Source: Bacteroidota bacterium
Lineage (GTDB): Bacteria; Bacteroidota; Bacteroidia; Bacteroidales; FEN-979
Direction: 5' to 3'
Length of the DNA stretch: 64,000 nucleotides
Assembly: GCA_026391805.1 (NCBI GenBank)
Contig: JAPLDJ010000018.1
Span: forward strand, 18,379 to 82,378
Positions within the stretch are counted from its first letter, which is position 1; every line of letters starts with the position of its first letter. Under the pieces are notes generated by a model. It was not told the origin of the DNA. It made no database searches and was given only the letters and a program-made list of their open reading frames with translations. Made by a program: the position numbers and the translations under genes. Shown here piece by piece: positions 61,209 through 64,000 of this stretch.

Positions 61209-62424
61209 GACCGGACTGTTTTTGGTTCTTTTTTCTTCTCCGCATATTAAACCAAAAGAAGATCAGGGCTGCCAGCGCCGGTATCGAAAACAAGCGAAGG
61301 ATCCAGGTCCTGGGATAATTGATCTCTGCACGAAGCGGATTCCCCGGGTTTTCATCCTTTGACCTGAAAACAGGATTGAGGTAGAATACGGTGCCGGGTC
61401 CGCCGTACTGGTTGAAGAAGGTGATCTCCGTCCGGATGTAGGTATCCTCCGGCAGGATCCTGTACCAGGCTGAGCTGGTGTACCGGGCCAGTTTCATGCT
61501 TTTCCCGTTCTGCCCTACGAAATTGAACTTGAATGCCTTCTGGTCCGCCCTGACAAAAAGCGTATCATTTCTTATCTCGACGGATTCCAGTGTGGGCACC
61601 TGTTCAGCCCGGAAAGCTTTCTGGTCGAAGGTCTCCCCTTCCGACATGTAAATTTCCGCCCCGAATGATTTTCCTTCCTTCAGCGCTTTAACAAGGTCGG
61701 CTGAATGAAGTGTCGGCGAATTGATATAGGTGCAGCATCGCCCGATCTGGTAAGGATTGGAGATGTCATGGGCATCATCATCGGCAAGAATATAGACCGG
61801 ATGACCCGACGATAATGCTACATCCCACTGCGGAACCGACCGCCAGTTGTTATCCAGCACCTCCAGGAGGTCATAGTTCGACAGCAATTTCATATCGTCG
61901 AGGGAATAGCCTGCTTCCCAGTCGGGATGGGCGATGGCAACGATCTCATTCTGATTGCGGAGCAGGTTCAGGATATGCTGCTTGTGATTGAGGTTCTGAA
62001 CAAGTGAATAATCAAACCAAAGCACTTTTTCTGCACCGATCAGGATCTGGTGCTTTTTTCTGATTCCTATGCCATGTTCGTAAACCGGGATATAAAATAC
62101 CGAATCCTTGTTAAAAGTGTTGATCCGCATATAATCGGACACATAAGAAGCAGTGTACCCAAGCTTCTTATAGGTTTTCCAGAATTCATCCGTTGTATTG
62201 TTCCGGCCGCTGGTCAATCCTCCCCAGGCCCGCAGGTGAAAATGAAAGTTGGATTTCCGCCAGTGGGAACTGTCCATCCCTGCATAGGGATTATGGATCT
62301 TTTCTCCTGAAAAGGGTTGCGAGGGCTGAAAATCATAAACAGGCGCCGTGAAATAGAACAGCAGTTCGATGATCAGCAGTCCGGCGATGATCCAGCCGGT
62401 TATTTTAAATACTCTCCAGATCAC
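61198..62424 (-). CDS. Membrane-anchored PHP-like metal-dependent protein
   Basis: 408 residues from a GTG. Transmembrane segment 8-28 and another near 375-392, with the body outside the cytoplasm. PHP-superfamily metal ligands can be seen: SNFHFHLRAWGG, VYEHGIG, VAIAHPDW and ILADDDAHD. PHP proteins are phosphoesterases, but this exported membrane form has no assigned substrate. It is coupled with a GT39 gene, so removing phosphate from a glycan or lipid carrier is a possibility (inference). Upstream TACCTTTG box at 62477-62470. Confidence 0.8.
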   Translation of the reverse strand: MIWRVFKITGWIIAGLLIIELLFYFTAPVYDFQPSQPFSGEKIHNPYAGMDSSHWRKSNFHFHLRAWGGLTSGRNNTTDEFWKTYKKLGYTASYVSDYMRINTFNKDSVFYIPVYEHGIGIRKKHQILIGAEKVLWFDYSLVQNLNHKQHILNLLRNQNEIVAIAHPDWEAGYSLDDMKLLSNYDLLEVLDNNWRSVPQWDVALSSGHPVYILADDDAHDISNPYQIGRCCTYINSPTLHSADLVKALKEGKSFGAEIYMSEGETFDQKAFRAEQVPTLESVEIRNDTLFVRADQKAFKFNFVGQNGKSMKLARYTSSAWYRILPEDTYIRTEITFFNQYGGPGTVFYLNPVFRSKDENPGNPLRAEINYPRTWILRLFSIPALAALIFFWFNMRRRKKNQKQSGHEG

Positions 62425-62469
62425 AGGATGAATGTGTTTTCAAAACCAGGTATTTTGCAGAATCCGTGG

Positions 62470-62477
62470 CAAAGGTA
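62470..62477 (-). promoter_or_regulatory. Putative -7 box of the PHP-GT39 operon
   Basis: TACCTTTG on the minus strand, 45 nt before the GTG at 62424 and within the 60-nt gap after the Nramp gene. Confidence 0.4.
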
Positions 62478-62484
62478 TAATCTT

Positions 62485-63750
62485 TTAAAAGACGAGGCTC
62501 AGGAACAGGCGGATGTTCAGAAAAATCACGACAGCGCCAACGGACAGCAGGGTTATGGTGGTCAGTTTTGTATTCTTGTATTTCCCCATCACTTTCCCGG
62601 AGGAGGTAAGGTAAACCTGGAACAGGATGGTAAAGGGGAGCTGGATGCTCAGGATCATCTGCGAGATGACCAGCCCGTGAAATGGATTCCTTATGAAAAA
62701 GATGATCACCATGGCGAGCAGCAGGGAAATGACCACGCCCCACCGGGAATGGACGTCGCGGATATCATACGGCTCGCCGAAGAATCCTGCAAAGATGCTA
62801 CCCCCGGCAATCCCGGAAGTTATCGCAGACGAAACCCCCGCAAGCAGCAGTGCGAATGCAAAGATCTCCGTGGCATGGTTCCCCAGCAGGGGGCGCAGTA
62901 TGGCTGTAGCCTGCGGCAGTTCAGTGATGGAAATGCCGTGCTGGAAAAAAGTGGAGGCCGCCAGGATGATCATGGCGCTGTTGATCGCCCATCCCAGGAT
63001 CATCGAGAACAGGGTATCATACAATTCAAAATCCATCTGGCGCTTGATCATCTTATCGTCTTCAAGGTTCCACTGCCGGCTCTGGATGATCTCGGAGTGA
63101 AGAAAAAGATTGTGCGGCATGACCACGGCCCCCATAACACTCATGATAATGATGATGGACCCCTGCGGGATGGTGGGCTTTACCCAGCCGATTCCCACAC
63201 TCGCCCAGTTGATGTCGACCAGCGTAAGTTCATAAAGAAAAGAGAGACCAATGACCGATACGAAGGCGATGATGAATTTTTCGACCCGGGTGTAGGTGTT
63301 CGTCAGCAGCATGATCATGACAAAGAGGAAAGTCAGAAATGCGCCGGCAGGAATGGGAATGTTGAAGAGCATGTCGAGGGCGACCGAAGCGCCAAGGATC
63401 TCTGCGAGCGAGGTGGAAACGGAGGCCCCCATGGCGGAAACCAGCAGAAACCTCGAGGCCCGGCGGGGAAGGTATTTCGTTGCGGCTTCTGCAAGGCAGA
63501 GTCCGGTAGCGATACCCAGGTGGGCGACGTTGTGTTGCAGGATGATCAGCATGATGGTGGAGAGGGTGATCATCCACAGCAACTGATAGCCGAAATCCGA
63601 CCCGGCAGAAAGGTTGGAAGCCCAGTTCCCGGGATCGATGAAGCCGACCGTCACCAGCAGCCCCGGACCGATGTATTTCAGGATATCCAGCGCCCCGTAT
63701 CCGGGTTTCCGCTTATCACGAAAAAAATGGCTGATCCTGCTGAAATCCAT
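62485..63750 (-). CDS. Nramp-family divalent metal ion transporter
   Basis: 421 residues from the ATG at 63750; the open frame continues to a TTG at 63774, but that lies in the promoter box. About eleven transmembrane helices. The metal-binding motifs are canonical: DPGNWASN in helix 1 and VVMPHNLFLHS in helix 6, which means Mn/Fe-type transport with proton coupling (MntH-like). No MntR or Fur site was recognised. Confidence 0.93.
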   Translation of the reverse strand: MDFSRISHFFRDKRKPGYGALDILKYIGPGLLVTVGFIDPGNWASNLSAGSDFGYQLLWMITLSTIMLIILQHNVAHLGIATGLCLAEAATKYLPRRASRFLLVSAMGASVSTSLAEILGASVALDMLFNIPIPAGAFLTFLFVMIMLLTNTYTRVEKFIIAFVSVIGLSFLYELTLVDINWASVGIGWVKPTIPQGSIIIIMSVMGAVVMPHNLFLHSEIIQSRQWNLEDDKMIKRQMDFELYDTLFSMILGWAINSAMIILAASTFFQHGISITELPQATAILRPLLGNHATEIFAFALLLAGVSSAITSGIAGGSIFAGFFGEPYDIRDVHSRWGVVISLLLAMVIIFFIRNPFHGLVISQMILSIQLPFTILFQVYLTSSGKVMGKYKNTKLTTITLLSVGAVVIFLNIRLFLSLVF

Positions 63751-63771
63751 AATTCCGGTTGATTTGGTTTT

Positions 63772-63779
63772 CAAAGATA
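63772..63779 (-). promoter_or_regulatory. Putative -7 box of the Nramp gene
   Basis: TATCTTTG on the minus strand, 21 nt before the ATG at 63750. Confidence 0.5.
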
Positions 63780-63877
63780 AGAAATTTCATTTCCTCGAGG
63801 AACGATTCCGGCAAGACCCTGACAACCTGCAGGAATACTTTCTTACCTTTGGGGAAATATCTATTATGCCCATCCGT

Positions 63878-64000
63878 GGGGTTGACTAAAAAGAAAAAGT
63901 ATGCAGAATATTTTCCTTTGTGCGACTTTGTGTGTACTTCGAGTCCTTTGTGGTTCAATCACTTAAAATTTAACCACAAAGGCGACAAAGGTCTTCACAA
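63878..64000. repeat. CCTTTGTG-word hairpin element, copy 2 (cut by window end)
   Basis: GGGGTTGACTAAAAAGAAAA, then CCTTTGTG words, ACTTAAAATTTAACCACAAA and AAGGTCTTCACAA in the same order as at 41622-41745, with scattered substitutions. It continues beyond the window. Confidence 0.85.

Noticed and set aside
62317..63762. 481-codon open frame antisense to the Nramp gene
   Set aside because: Extremely rich in Asp, His, Gln and Gly, no domain; typical shadow of a membrane protein gene on the other strand, which has clear Nramp motifs.
1..64000. tRNA, rRNA, riboswitch or replication origin
   Set aside because: No convincing tRNA arms, rRNA segments, known riboswitch cores or DnaA-box clusters were noticed by eye; a covariance-model search would be needed to exclude them.

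Overview
The window looks like chromosomal DNA of a free-living or environmental member of the Bacteroidota. Evidence: a complete sprA (translocon of the type IX secretion system, T9SS), two giant cell-surface proteins with T9SS-type C-terminal sorting domains, an ECF sigma / FecR / TonB-receptor / DUF4249 signalling-uptake operon, FISUMP and PKD-like repeat proteins, and the Bacteroidota -7 promoter box (TAnnTTTG) found 5-120 nt (mostly 14-70) in front of about fourteen start codons. No rRNA, tRNA, CRISPR array or prophage was recognised.

Layout. 1-6.5 kb: 3' end of a T9SS type-B surface protein, then dxs, a DUF59 Fe-S assembly gene and typA, and a DUF433/DUF5615 toxin-antitoxin-like pair. 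6.5-13 kb: lipoprotein, DUF4249 protein, TonB-dependent receptor, FecR anti-sigma factor and ECF sigma factor. 13-15.4 kb: small exported proteins and an ABC-type membrane domain. 15.4-21 kb: sufBCDSE, with sufB broken by one in-frame TAA. 21-27.5 kb: a REP-associated transposase (RAYT) carrying palindromes in its own coding sequence, then thiL, an exported isochorismatase-fold hydrolase, a YncE-like beta-propeller, uvrC, vanZ-like and gcvH. 27.8-46 kb: sprA and ruvA, a 1498-residue T9SS cargo protein, an MNT/HEPN pair and a 1439-residue PKD/FISUMP protein. 46-55 kb: two thioredoxin-fold proteins, a GH38 alpha-mannosidase and a DUF4838 glycosidase-like protein. 55-64 kb: recX-prfB-arsC-fumC (prfB with the programmed +1 frameshift), a lipoprotein flanked by 82-nt inverted repeats, a GT39 glycosyltransferase with a membrane PHP-domain protein, and an Nramp metal transporter.

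How it fits together. SprA exports proteins such as the two sorting-domain proteins seen here. The sigma/FecR/receptor operon is a classical surface-signalling uptake unit. SUF plus the DUF59 protein build Fe-S clusters. GH38 and DUF4838 point to scavenging of mannose-containing or uronate-containing glycans.

The most unusual feature is non-coding. Nearly every longer gap directly downstream of a stop codon is filled by quasi-tandem arrays of 6-10 nt words (ACAGATT, TTCGTG, GCGAAA, CTGGCGAA, CCTCCATT, TATGACG and others). The words differ between loci but recur in mosaics, some arranged as long imperfect hairpins. Related arrays also sit in frame inside fecR and the FISUMP gene. Only one ordinary rho-independent terminator was seen, so the arrays may serve as 3'-end elements or be the product of an unusual repeat-generating process.
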